Virus record (IMG/VR): IMGVR_UViG_3300046000_006837
Span: 1 to 59,299 of that record
Origin: a virus
Direction: 5' to 3' (one strand)
DNA: 59,299 nucleotides
Position numbers and translations under genes: made by a program. A model generated the notes under the pieces. It was not told the origin of the DNA. It saw only the letters and a list, made by a program, of their open reading frames with translations, and searched no databases. Positions 51,281 to 59,299 of this stretch are shown in pieces (the first letter of the stretch is position 1; each line of letters opens with the position of its first letter).

Positions 51281-53123
51281 TGTATATAAAATTTACATGA
51301 TTTTCATCTTTTCCAAATCTACTTTCTACATTTAAAGGATTGTCTTTATTTTCTTTATATGCATAATCAATAACTCCTAATTCTTCAAATCTTTCATTTA
51401 TTGCATCATTATAGAAATACATGATAGACCTAACTCTTCTCTGGATATCTGCTCTAGCTAAATCATGGGTATTTCTTCCATTTGAATTATTATAGATGTA
51501 TTGAAGATATCCTAATTTTGGTATTTTTACAAATTTAGTTTTTAGGAATGTTCTAACAATTAATTCATAATCATCTGCAATGGATAGATTTCTATTATGA
51601 CCTCCCACCGAAAAATATACATCTCTCCTCCATGTTCTTATGTGATTAGGTACTCCTACGATATGTCTAATTGTTTTTGGATTAATATTTGGCGAATCGA
51701 CAACATCCCAAGTATTCCGGAAATGATTCTCTGTTCTATACTTTCCATACCCAAAACAAAAACCATCTGGGTATTTCATAGAGTTATGCCATTCATCTAA
51801 TTCTGCACTATCCGTATATATAAAACCTGCATCTGGAAACTTATTGGCCGCTTCTATTATATACTTAGCACAATCCGGCATTAAGTAATCATCATGGTCT
51901 AATTCTGCTAACCATCTGCCTTTAGTAAGCGTAGCGGCCCTATATTTAGATTCACCTATAATTCCTCCCGATTTTTCTCTGAAGTCATACACTCTAACTC
52001 TGTGATCCTGTGAAGCTATCTCTAAGGCAATCTTTAGAGTTTTGCCTCCGTCGGAAGAATCATTTACTATAACCCATTCCCAATCCGGATAAGTTTGATT
52101 CTTAACTGACTCATAAGTTCTCCAAAGTTTTTCTTTTGTATTATAAATTGGTGTGAAGAAAGATACCACGGAATCGTAGTCAGACCTAAGTATGCTACTC
52201 ATTGCACAATTATACGCTATCTCTCCCGTATTATAAGCTATCCCTGTTTCTTTATCATGGTATGGATTTAAGTTTATCCATCTATTTCTCACATAGGAAG
52301 GCTGGTTGCATAGATTCCTGTATTGGTCATAATAATCGTCGGAAATGCTTATGATAGAGTCCGGATTAAACGAAGATATAGCTTTACTTATGTTTTCGTC
52401 GTTCTCAATATATTTTACATTTAAAGAATCGTCTTCATAATCTGCATATTTTATACTTTTTAATTCGGGTTTATCAGGTCCTAAATATAATACTTTAGGA
52501 ACTTTAGCTTTCGACCCACTTGTTAAAGCATTGTAATAGCATAGTGTTTTTTCTATGAAGCCAAATTCATCAGGATATTCATCATATAATTTTTCTATGA
52601 ATTTACCGTCAGCATCATATCCGGATTCGTATTTTAATTTTTGATGTAATTCCGTGTGTATGATATATTGTGCGGAATCAATATGTTTTAATTTCATGTG
52701 CTCCGGTCCGACTTTCCTTATATCTAACCCGGTAAAATCCCTACCATTGACTTCTTGTTCATACGCATAAGCAGCCTTTTTACTAGCTCTTATTTCATCA
52801 TTAAGGACATCAAAATAATTAGGATAACATACATTATCATCATCCATAATTAAAACCCATCCTATATTAAGATTACTTACAACATCGCTTATTTGAGGAT
52901 ATAAATAATCTGTACCATCACTTTCCACAAAATGTAAGTGAGCGTCTAACTTACTTAAATCTAAAAGCAATTTGGAATCAATATCAATCAAAGATGAAGT
53001 ATCGAATAAGACATGCCAAAGTACACAATATCGATTATTTTCTGTGTAATTAAAGCTATCATATATCTGTAAAAGATTTTGAGGTCTTGTACATCTGGTT
53101 ATAACATGGAATCTAATCTTCAT
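51270..53123 (-). CDS. Bifunctional glycosyltransferase (617 aa)
   Basis: Two GT-A domains. The N-terminal one begins KIRFHVITRCTRPQNLLQIY with metal motif MDDDN (93-97). The C-terminal one (from about residue 318) reads SFFTPIYNTKEKLWRTYESV, NQTYPDWEWVIVNDSSDGG and WLAELDHDDYLMPD, typical GT2. Such fused enzymes build disaccharides. It overlaps the neighbouring genes at both ends, so it is part of one modification operon. Confidence 0.87.
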   Translation of the reverse strand: MKIRFHVITRCTRPQNLLQIYDSFNYTENNRYCVLWHVLFDTSSLIDIDSKLLLDLSKLDAHLHFVESDGTDYLYPQISDVVSNLNIGWVLIMDDDNVCYPNYFDVLNDEIRASKKAAYAYEQEVNGRDFTGLDIRKVGPEHMKLKHIDSAQYIIHTELHQKLKYESGYDADGKFIEKLYDEYPDEFGFIEKTLCYYNALTSGSKAKVPKVLYLGPDKPELKSIKYADYEDDSLNVKYIENDENISKAISSFNPDSIISISDDYYDQYRNLCNQPSYVRNRWINLNPYHDKETGIAYNTGEIAYNCAMSSILRSDYDSVVSFFTPIYNTKEKLWRTYESVKNQTYPDWEWVIVNDSSDGGKTLKIALEIASQDHRVRVYDFREKSGGIIGESKYRAATLTKGRWLAELDHDDYLMPDCAKYIIEAANKFPDAGFIYTDSAELDEWHNSMKYPDGFCFGYGKYRTENHFRNTWDVVDSPNINPKTIRHIVGVPNHIRTWRRDVYFSVGGHNRNLSIADDYELIVRTFLKTKFVKIPKLGYLQYIYNNSNGRNTHDLARADIQRRVRSIMYFYNDAINERFEELGVIDYAYKENKDNPLNVESRFGKDENHVNFIYNDL

Positions 53124-54049
53124 ATATCAAAAAAGAATAAGTGAAAAAATCTACTATTTTCCTTAGTGTCACCAAAGTAATTTACGGCGGCATGTATATT
53201 TTTAGCATCGAATAAAACTAATCTATTATATACATTTGCAATATTATCTACGAGTTCAAAAGATGTTTTATCGTAAAAATTTAATCCGCTACTTCTTCCT
53301 TTGAATGTCTTCTCATAATCTCCCCCCTGTGCTTCTTCAAACTTTGTCTTATTTGTATAGATACTTTTATAAGTTGCTGTACCACTCTGCAAAGGTGCAT
53401 CCGGAGTTAAGTAAACCATGGCAGCATAGTTTTGAGAATCTACATGATAAACAATTGGATCTGTCGATGTACAATACTGGAATTTACCATTAGCATAATT
53501 AGGATTATTCCAATTATAAATAGGTCTTCCTAATATCTCTTCAAATCTTTCTAGTGTTCCATTTAGTATAAAAGAGGTCTCACTTCTTTTTCCTCTATGA
53601 TAATCAGATTCAGAGTACTTTAGATTATGAATTGCATGGCTTCTGACTAAATCAGGTTGCATGTAAAAATTATCTACAACAATAATGTCTTTAGAAGCGT
53701 AAGGGTTAAAACCTGAATTAAATACATGCCAGGAATCTAAAGTACCTATATTTAAAATTTCAACTTCATTATCCAAAATAATATCTATAGGAGAATTTAC
53801 ATTAGAAGGTTTAACCATAAAAGTCCAACCTATTAAATCATTAGGTAAATCCGGGTAAACATCCTTAACATCTTTTCTAGGGTACAATCCATTTTGTAGA
53901 TTTGTATACTCTACATCTCCTATGATTATTTTTTTAATACTCCCCTCTGTACTGAAAATCCAACCACTTACTTCATATAAATCGTTGCTAATTAATCGCA
54001 TGCTATCTATATGCCAAAAAACATTTTCAAAATTACTTTTATGTGTCAT
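53120..54049 (-). CDS. 2OG-Fe(II) oxygenase, DUF6445-like (309 aa)
   Basis: The C-terminal part has the iron site HVDSQNYAAMVYLTPDAP (H-x-D) and the distal NRLVLFDAKNIHAAVNYFGD with H, then NSRFFHLFFF with the 2OG-binding R. The N-terminal 100 residues are a separate beta domain (YEVSGWIFSTEGSIKKIIIG). It could hydroxylate a sugar or protein. Located between glycosyltransferases. Confidence 0.82.
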   Translation of the reverse strand: MTHKSNFENVFWHIDSMRLISNDLYEVSGWIFSTEGSIKKIIIGDVEYTNLQNGLYPRKDVKDVYPDLPNDLIGWTFMVKPSNVNSPIDIILDNEVEILNIGTLDSWHVFNSGFNPYASKDIIVVDNFYMQPDLVRSHAIHNLKYSESDYHRGKRSETSFILNGTLERFEEILGRPIYNWNNPNYANGKFQYCTSTDPIVYHVDSQNYAAMVYLTPDAPLQSGTATYKSIYTNKTKFEEAQGGDYEKTFKGRSSGLNFYDKTSFELVDNIANVYNRLVLFDAKNIHAAVNYFGDTKENSRFFHLFFFDI

Positions 54050-54074
54050 ATATTTAAAATTTACTTTTAGTCTC

Positions 54075-54890
54075 TTAGTTATTCATTATACTTAATAATT
54101 CAGGTGTCAAATTATTTTCAATAGCATAGAAAAATTCATTTCTTCCTAACAAATCTTCAAAATTAGAAATACGTCTATTTATTTCTTCGTCTGATAAATT
54201 GGATATATGTTTATACTCACAATGAGAAAAATTCTTCAATTTCTCTTTTATCTTAGATATTCCACCAAAATAACTAAAATGCCATGCGTTATTTTCTATT
54301 ATTTTTTTAAATCCTGCATTTGGGCTGTTTCTCATTCCTTGGATGTCATAACAATGATTTTCTTGTCCATCCCATTCTGTATTTTTAAACTTTTTATATT
54401 GATTTTTTGTAAACATTTGAGTACCCGGAATTAAATACTTTATATTATTTGGTCTAATATATTGGATATAATCGTATTTAAAATAATTATTTGTCATTAA
54501 AAATGTTATTGGTTTATCTTGAGGTACTAAATAATCTCTATTATAAAATTCATCTACATCACTTATTGTGATAATATCATCATCATTTAACTCCTCTATA
54601 ATTTTTGTTGCACTTTGTCTTAGTTTGTACTCATTTTCCCAAGGTCCTTGAGACCATGAATAATTACTTATTTTCTCATCAATATCATGAAAATTTTCAC
54701 ATACTATATATTCTACATTTACATTAATTTTATTACGTATTGATTCATATTTAAGATTTCTTTTTTTTCCATAAAATGTTTTATCTGATTCAACAACATA
54801 AAAGATATCTATATGGTTTTTATAATACTCAAATCTTTTAAGCAATAAATCGGTTTCCTCCGAAAAAAAACAAATATCAACTTTTTTCAT
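54075..54890 (-). CDS. Glycosyltransferase family 17-like protein (271 aa)
   Basis: Starts KKVDICFFSEETDLLLKRFE, YYKNHIDIFYVVESDKTFYG, and has DDDIITISDVDEFYNRDYLV (DVDE metal motif) and NAWHFSYFGG. This order matches GT17 (N-acetylglucosaminyltransferase III-like) proteins. The region is more AT-rich than its neighbours, suggesting recent transfer. Overlaps the methyltransferase gene by 4 nt. Confidence 0.83.
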   Translation of the reverse strand: MKKVDICFFSEETDLLLKRFEYYKNHIDIFYVVESDKTFYGKKRNLKYESIRNKINVNVEYIVCENFHDIDEKISNYSWSQGPWENEYKLRQSATKIIEELNDDDIITISDVDEFYNRDYLVPQDKPITFLMTNNYFKYDYIQYIRPNNIKYLIPGTQMFTKNQYKKFKNTEWDGQENHCYDIQGMRNSPNAGFKKIIENNAWHFSYFGGISKIKEKLKNFSHCEYKHISNLSDEEINRRISNFEDLLGRNEFFYAIENNLTPELLSIMNN

Positions 54891-55444
54891 ATTGTTAGAT
54901 TTATTTTTTTAATCCAACTAGTGTCTATAAAGATTGAGTCTGGTTCTCCTAGTATTTCGTTTATTCCCTTAACAACACCATACCAATTTAAATGATAATC
55001 ATGTCCACCTATTAAACCATCTTTCTTTATCAAGGGAAGATAATTAGTTATGTCTTTTTTTATCTGTTCGTAGGTATGTAGTCCATCTATATATATAAAA
55101 TCAAATTTTTCATCCTTTAGCTCGCTTACAGCATCGTCAGATGTCATTCTTATATGTTTTATGTTAGGATGTTTATTTACAACCTCTCTAAAAATATCAT
55201 AGACTTTATCTAATGGCATAAATTGACATGTAATATCATTTGAATCATAATCATTGATAAACGGGTCAATTGAAATTACTTCTTTAAAATTTTCAGAAAA
55301 AATCTTAGTAGATTCACCAGCATAAGATCCGATTTCAATCATTGACATTTCTTCTGGTTTTCTATGTTGTCTAATGTAATTAATTAAATCGACAAGTCCC
55401 TGCGTATATGTCTGATCACGCATTTGAAATAAATCATTTACCAT
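54887..55444 (-). CDS. Class I SAM-dependent methyltransferase (185 aa)
   Basis: SAM-binding motif I is MIEIGSYAGESTKIF, with the acidic D in VISIDPF (motif II), then FDFIYIDGLHTYEQIKKDIT and LIGGHDY. This fits the Methyltransf_24 group that acts on sugars or small molecules in glycan clusters. Same operon as the flanking glycosyltransferases. Confidence 0.87.
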   Translation of the reverse strand: MVNDLFQMRDQTYTQGLVDLINYIRQHRKPEEMSMIEIGSYAGESTKIFSENFKEVISIDPFINDYDSNDITCQFMPLDKVYDIFREVVNKHPNIKHIRMTSDDAVSELKDEKFDFIYIDGLHTYEQIKKDITNYLPLIKKDGLIGGHDYHLNWYGVVKGINEILGEPDSIFIDTSWIKKINLTI

Positions 55445-55457
55445 ATTTTACTTTTTA

Positions 55458-56378
55458 TTAACCTAAATTTGCTACATAATCGTGTCCATGTCTTTCCATA
55501 TCAGTATAGTTCTTAGAATGGTCACATAATTTACAAAATAATTCTTCAGGGAAAAAATACCCATATTTACATCCTCCACATCCTGTTTCTTGGTATTTTC
55601 TACATGTTTTTATCTCACTACAAAGATTTTCATACTTTTCATAATAATTCCATGATTCACAATGTACCATATTGCCGAGTAGAAGATAAGCCGAATTGAG
55701 AACAAAAGCCCTAGATTCAGCATCTATCTCTGCTTGGCCCCACATAGGTAAACCTTTTAATTCAGCCGGATTTCCTTCGTCGTCATAGAATTCTTTTAAA
55801 GGTAAAACTCCAGCATCATAAAAATCTTTAGTTCGTCGTATATGAGGATTATTTACATACTCCTTTTTTACTAATTCTAAATATTTGTTTTTAAGCTGTA
55901 CTATATTTTTTATATTGTCTTCCTTTATCCAATATCCTAAACCGTACTGCCTATCATCATAATCACTAATATACCTTCTTAGTAACACTTGACTAATGGT
56001 TTTGTTTTGTTCCATGTAATTTAAACAATCTCTTAACCAATCCTCTTGGCCAGAAATATCGCGGGGCAAACAAATCCAATCTCCTTCCAAAAATAAAACA
56101 TACTCATAGTCCCTAACCAATGAATTCAGATAGTTTATCCCTACTCCACACCCCATGTTTTTTTCAGAAAATGAGTATATAAAATTAATCACATCTTTAT
56201 AATTATCAATACATTCTTTTACCACATCATCAATCAATTCATTTTTACCATTACAATGAATGAACCAATCAATAATACCATCAAATTCTGTATTATTAAT
56301 GAAACTATCTATTGTTCTTTTTAAATAAACATCTCTGCTAGTATCATTGTGAGTTAGTGTAGCTATGCAAAATTTCAT
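55458..56378 (-). CDS. Glycosyltransferase-like protein with Cys-rich C-terminus (306 aa)
   Basis: GT-A-like start KFCIATLTHNDTSRDVYLKR, with NMGCGVGINYLNSLVRDYEY and VLFLEGDW (metal-binding EGD). The last 60 residues hold eight Cys (CSEIKTCRKYQETGCGGCKY and CKLCDH), probably a zinc knuckle. The Cys-rich tail is unusual for a transferase and may bind the acceptor. Confidence 0.8.
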   Translation of the reverse strand: MKFCIATLTHNDTSRDVYLKRTIDSFINNTEFDGIIDWFIHCNGKNELIDDVVKECIDNYKDVINFIYSFSEKNMGCGVGINYLNSLVRDYEYVLFLEGDWICLPRDISGQEDWLRDCLNYMEQNKTISQVLLRRYISDYDDRQYGLGYWIKEDNIKNIVQLKNKYLELVKKEYVNNPHIRRTKDFYDAGVLPLKEFYDDEGNPAELKGLPMWGQAEIDAESRAFVLNSAYLLLGNMVHCESWNYYEKYENLCSEIKTCRKYQETGCGGCKYGYFFPEELFCKLCDHSKNYTDMERHGHDYVANLG

Positions 56379-56744
56379 CTATATATTATTTATTAAATCC
56401 CAAGTTTGTGATTCCTCATTCCACATATACATATTACCATCATTAGGATATGGTACAAGTGATTCCCATAAGCAAGAGAATTCATTTAATACCCAAGATG
56501 GATAAGGTTTTGGTGGGATGAATGCGTCTCTTTGTTCATCGTAATAATATCCAATTCCTGCGTAGTTTTTGCGAAAGTTTCCATTATATGATGTTTGCTT
56601 CCATGAATTATAACCATGTAAATTGGTTAAAAAATCAACGCCAACCTGTTCAAATTCTACTTCATTAATAGTTATAATGTCATTAACTACTGTATGAACA
56701 GCAATCACATAATTATTTTCATCAAGTTTTGCAAAATGTGCCAT
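56379..56744 (-). CDS. Adhesin-linked small protein, YAGIGYYYDE family copy 2 (121 aa)
   Basis: Keeps the KNYAGIGYYYDEQRDAFIPP and YPSWVLNEFSCLWES blocks of copy 1 almost unchanged, and has a different N-terminal third (MAHFAKLDENNYVIAVHTVV). It begins 2 nt after the second glycine-rich adhesin. Confidence 0.8.
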   Translation of the reverse strand: MAHFAKLDENNYVIAVHTVVNDIITINEVEFEQVGVDFLTNLHGYNSWKQTSYNGNFRKNYAGIGYYYDEQRDAFIPPKPYPSWVLNEFSCLWESLVPYPNDGNMYMWNEESQTWDLINNI

Positions 56745-56746
56745 AT

Positions 56747-57730
56747 TTAATAAGTTATTGTTCCATCTCCATTAAATTGATATATATGATAAATTCCTGA
56801 TGTTGTATACACAGGTGAACCTGTTGTTGATACTGCCTGCACAGTTGCTCGGATGATTACAACTCCTGAACCGCCATTCATTCCATTACCACCATTGTCA
56901 CCTCCACCACCACCACCTGTGTTACTAGTTCCAGCTACTCCGCCATTTCCTCCTCCACCATTACCTCCAAGATTAGACGCACCACCACCACCACCACCAC
57001 CACCTCTAAATACACCAGTACCCGTTATAAAACTTTGTACGCCATCACCACCCTGTTTTCCTCCATCTGTACCACCTGCTTCAGCAGCACCCCCACCTCC
57101 TCCTTGATACAGACCTGGTGTATTTTCACCAGCAAAACCTTGACCTGATGGTGATGCTGCACCGCCACTTCGAGAACCTTGTTGACCCCCGGCACCACCA
57201 CCCGAACCACCGCTTAGACCCTGTGCAAGAGTAGCGGGTGTTGTAGAAGGGCCTGCTCCACCTCCTCCTCCCCCTCCTGCTGATGTTATTGATGTAATAT
57301 CAACACCACTTATTGAAGATAATGTTCCACTAGACCCTTGAAAAGTTGAACCATTCCCCCCGGCACCTCCACCTCCTCTTATAATAGTATAACTTACCCC
57401 TTTTGATAACTGCAAACTAGATTCAGCACTATTTCCACCGCCAGAATTTTCACCAACAACACTACTTCTATATCCTCCTGCTCCACCTCCAGCTCCGTAA
57501 TAATAACCACCACCACCACCACCTGCAACTACAATATACTCAACTGTAATGGGATATTCAGAAAGTGATACTTTTTGCCATCTACCACTCAAATGTATTT
57601 CTAATGCAGATGTAGTTGTATTATATCTCATAGAACCTGTTGTAGGTGTAGCAGGTCTTTCTGCGCTAGTACCAACGGGTAATTTAAAAAATCCCGTATC
57701 GTTAATACTTGTATTTTTTAATGTTGCCAT
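56747..57730 (-). CDS. Glycine-rich tail adhesin 2 (327 aa)
   Basis: N-terminal GTSAERPATPTTGSMRYNTT attachment segment, then YIVVAGGGGGGYYYGAGGGA and about 200 residues of glycine-rich loops (70-290), ending VVIIRATVQ and a short variable tip. It shares the scaffold of adhesin 1 but has its own loop sequences, as expected for receptor-binding diversification. Its ATG overlaps the stop of the upstream tail fibre gene. Confidence 0.85.
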   Translation of the reverse strand: MATLKNTSINDTGFFKLPVGTSAERPATPTTGSMRYNTTTSALEIHLSGRWQKVSLSEYPITVEYIVVAGGGGGGYYYGAGGGAGGYRSSVVGENSGGGNSAESSLQLSKGVSYTIIRGGGGAGGNGSTFQGSSGTLSSISGVDITSITSAGGGGGGGAGPSTTPATLAQGLSGGSGGGAGGQQGSRSGGAASPSGQGFAGENTPGLYQGGGGGAAEAGGTDGGKQGGDGVQSFITGTGVFRGGGGGGGGASNLGGNGGGGNGGVAGTSNTGGGGGGDNGGNGMNGGSGVVIIRATVQAVSTTGSPVYTTSGIYHIYQFNGDGTITY

Positions 57731-59299
57731 TTGTTTATTTTGTTATCTAATTCTTTTACCGCTTCTATCAATAAGGCAGTTAATCTACCGTATGATACTG
57801 AATTAGGATTCCCTTCTTTATCTCTTGTAACTATTTGAGGTAGAATCTCCTCTACTTCCTCTGCTATAACACCTATTTCTTTATTATTGTTTCCTATCTT
57901 ATTATATTGTACTCCTCTTAATTTTTTTATAGTATCTAATGCCTTTATTATGTTTTCTACATTCTCTTTTACATTAGCTGTAGATGTTTCTGTGATAGTA
58001 CCTGTAACTGTTAATGTACTACCATCAAATGTTAAATTTGATTCTGCATTTATTGTTGTAGAAGATACCGATGTTAATACTCTATTGTCGGCAGGATTTG
58101 TGTATGATGTTATAACTCCAATACTACTACCGCTAACTAAATGACCTCCTTTAGCTACAACTACATATCCTGTAGATGGGCTAGCAAAAGATAGTTTTAC
58201 TCTATTATTATCTAATAATCTAACTTGATTTGGAACGAAATAAAAATCAGAAGAATCATACGTAGATATTATGACATTTTTTGAATTAAAGTTATGTGCT
58301 ACTGTTATGGATGCAGTTACTGAGAATGATGCTGATACCGTAGCTGTTTGTGATATATTTGTACCAGCTATTCCTTGATTACCCTGTGGTCCCTGTCTCC
58401 CCTGAAAACCTTGGAAACCCTGTGTACCTACAGTACCTTGGATTCCTTGTATTCCGGTAGGTCCCTGATTACCTTGGAAACCCTGTGGTCCCGCTACAGA
58501 ACTTGGATTACCTGTAAGACCCTGGTTTCCCTGCGGTCCTTGATTACCTTGAAAACCTTGGAAACCTTGTGTACCTACAGTACCTTGGATTCCCTGTAGA
58601 CCAGTAGGTCCCTGATTTCCTTGAGCTCCGGTAGTACCTTGTAAACCGGTAGGTCCCTGATTTCCCTGTGGTCCTTGATTTCCTTGGAAACCTATTATAC
58701 CTTGTGGTCCTTGATTACCCTGTGGTCCCTGTCTCCCCTGAAAACCTTGGAAACCCTGTGTACCTACAGTACCTTGGATTCCTTGTATTCCGGTAGGTCC
58801 CTGATTACCTTGGAAACCCTGTGGTCCCGCTACAGAACTTGGATTACCTGTAAGACCCTGGTTTCCCTGCGGTCCTTGATTACCTTGCGGTCCTTGATTA
58901 CCTTGCGGTCCCGCTACAGAACTTGGATTACCTGTAAGACCCTGGTTTCCCTGCGGTCCTTGATTACCTTGGAAACCTATTATACCTTGAGGTCCTTGAT
59001 TACCCTGTGACCCCTGTAGTCCAGTAGGTCCCTGATTACCTTGGAAGCCTATAATACCTTGTGGTCCTTGATTACCCTGTGGTCCCTGATTACCTTGGAA
59101 ACCTATTATACCTTGAGGTCCTTGATTTCCTTGTGGTCCTTGATTACCCTGTGGTCCTTGTCTTCCCTGAAAACCTTGTGTACCTACAGTACCTTGGATT
59201 CCCTGTAGTCCAGTAGGTCCCTGATTACCTTGGAAGCCTATAATACCTTGTGGTCCTTGATTACCCTGTGACCCCTGTAGTCCAGTAGGTCCCTGATTA
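57718..59299 (-). CDS. Collagen-like tail fibre with S74-type chaperone domain (partial, 5' end beyond window)
   Basis: The frame is open from the right edge to a TAA at 57718-57720. The first 310 or more residues are Gly-X-Y repeats (GNQGPQGFQGNQGP type; 58360-59299). Then comes a beta-rich domain, and last the intramolecular chaperone domain ENIIKALDTIKKLRGVQYN, EIGVIAEEVEEILPQIV, SYGRLTALLIEAVKEL of the peptidase S74 type, which trimerises fibres and may cut itself off. It overlaps the adhesin 2 gene start by 13 nt. Confidence 0.88.
   Translation of the reverse strand, partial: NQGPTGLQGSQGNQGPQGIIGFQGNQGPTGLQGIQGTVGTQGFQGRQGPQGNQGPQGNQGPQGIIGFQGNQGPQGNQGPQGIIGFQGNQGPTGLQGSQGNQGPQGIIGFQGNQGPQGNQGLTGNPSSVAGPQGNQGPQGNQGPQGNQGLTGNPSSVAGPQGFQGNQGPTGIQGIQGTVGTQGFQGFQGRQGPQGNQGPQGIIGFQGNQGPQGNQGPTGLQGTTGAQGNQGPTGLQGIQGTVGTQGFQGFQGNQGPQGNQGLTGNPSSVAGPQGFQGNQGPTGIQGIQGTVGTQGFQGFQGRQGPQGNQGIAGTNISQTATVSASFSVTASITVAHNFNSKNVIISTYDSSDFYFVPNQVRLLDNNRVKLSFASPSTGYVVVAKGGHLVSGSSIGVITSYTNPADNRVLTSVSSTTINAESNLTFDGSTLTVTGTITETSTANVKENVENIIKALDTIKKLRGVQYNKIGNNNKEIGVIAEEVEEILPQIVTRDKEGNPNSVSYGRLTALLIEAVKELDNKINKWQH
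58372..58551 (-). repeat. 180-bp direct repeat in the tail fibre, copy 1
   Basis: Identical, as far as I can read, to 58708-58887. It encodes 60 residues of the collagen-like part and is in frame with the second copy (offset 336 bp). Confidence 0.85.
58708..58887 (-). repeat. 180-bp direct repeat in the tail fibre, copy 2
   Basis: Second copy of the 180-bp repeat. Shorter repeats of the same type fill the rest of 58360-59299, so copy number can change by recombination without breaking the frame. Confidence 0.85.

Noticed and set aside
58375-59010. Plus-strand ORFs with TLWSLITLxTL repeats
   Set aside because: Antisense shadow of the collagen-like fibre gene on the minus strand.

Overview
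The window is most likely part of the genome of a large tailed DNA phage infecting a Bacteroidota host. About 40 promoters carry the Bacteroidota box TAnnTTTG, usually 19-20 bp after a TTG. Start codons follow A-rich leaders rather than Shine-Dalgarno sites. The DNA is AT-rich, one early gene carries a FISUMP domain typical of Bacteroidota and Fibrobacteres proteins, and the right side encodes phage parts (terminase-small-like protein, ParB-like proteins, amidase, tail fibres and adhesins). No large terminase, capsid or polymerase gene lies in the window, so the phage assignment rests on gene families and layout.

Region 1 (1-16.5 kb, + strand) is an early or accessory region of mostly one-gene cassettes. 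Each has a leader, a promoter, a small gene and a hairpin. Leaders fall into three repeat families (A, B, C) separated by a terminator-like hairpin whose flanks are conserved but whose stem changes from copy to copy. Many other promoters lie inside an inverted repeat whose 3' arm abuts or overlaps the TAnnTTTG box. Recognisable products are a RadC/JAB protein, a DUF932 protein, two Cys-rich paralogues, an MPNWC (Api92-like) protein and a FISUMP protein.

Region 2 (16.5-43.4 kb, + strand) holds an NAD-dependent sugar epimerase, an SSB-tailed protein, a possible origin or regulatory repeat block (20.48-20.73 kb), a long run of overlapping small paralogous genes (22-27 kb), an HNH protein, an HD phosphohydrolase, a DEDDh exonuclease, and then an unusual array at 30.2-32.7 kb. 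Here tRNA-like elements (consistent acceptor, D and T arms, but enlarged and pseudoknot-capable middles, 74-191 nt) fill the gaps between tiny genes. Most end 14-21 nt before the next start codon. Three more lie at 13.1, 16.5 and 16.9 kb. Downstream come a P-loop kinase, a metallophosphoesterase and an Rnl5-type RNA ligase, a plausible RNA-repair set, followed by a PAP2 phosphatase and a ThyX with an insertion in its signature motif.

Region 3 (43.4-59.3 kb, almost all - strand) is the packaging and virion side. It holds two overlapping ParB-like proteins, a terminase-small-like protein, a sulfotransferase, a peptidoglycan amidase, two glycine-rich adhesins each followed by the same small acidic protein family, and between them a modification island of four glycosyltransferase-like proteins, a 2OG-Fe(II) oxygenase and a methyltransferase. 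A collagen-like tail fibre with an S74-type C-terminal chaperone runs off the right edge. One YopX-like gene on the + strand interrupts this block.

All functional calls come from reading motifs and recalling families; no database search was run.
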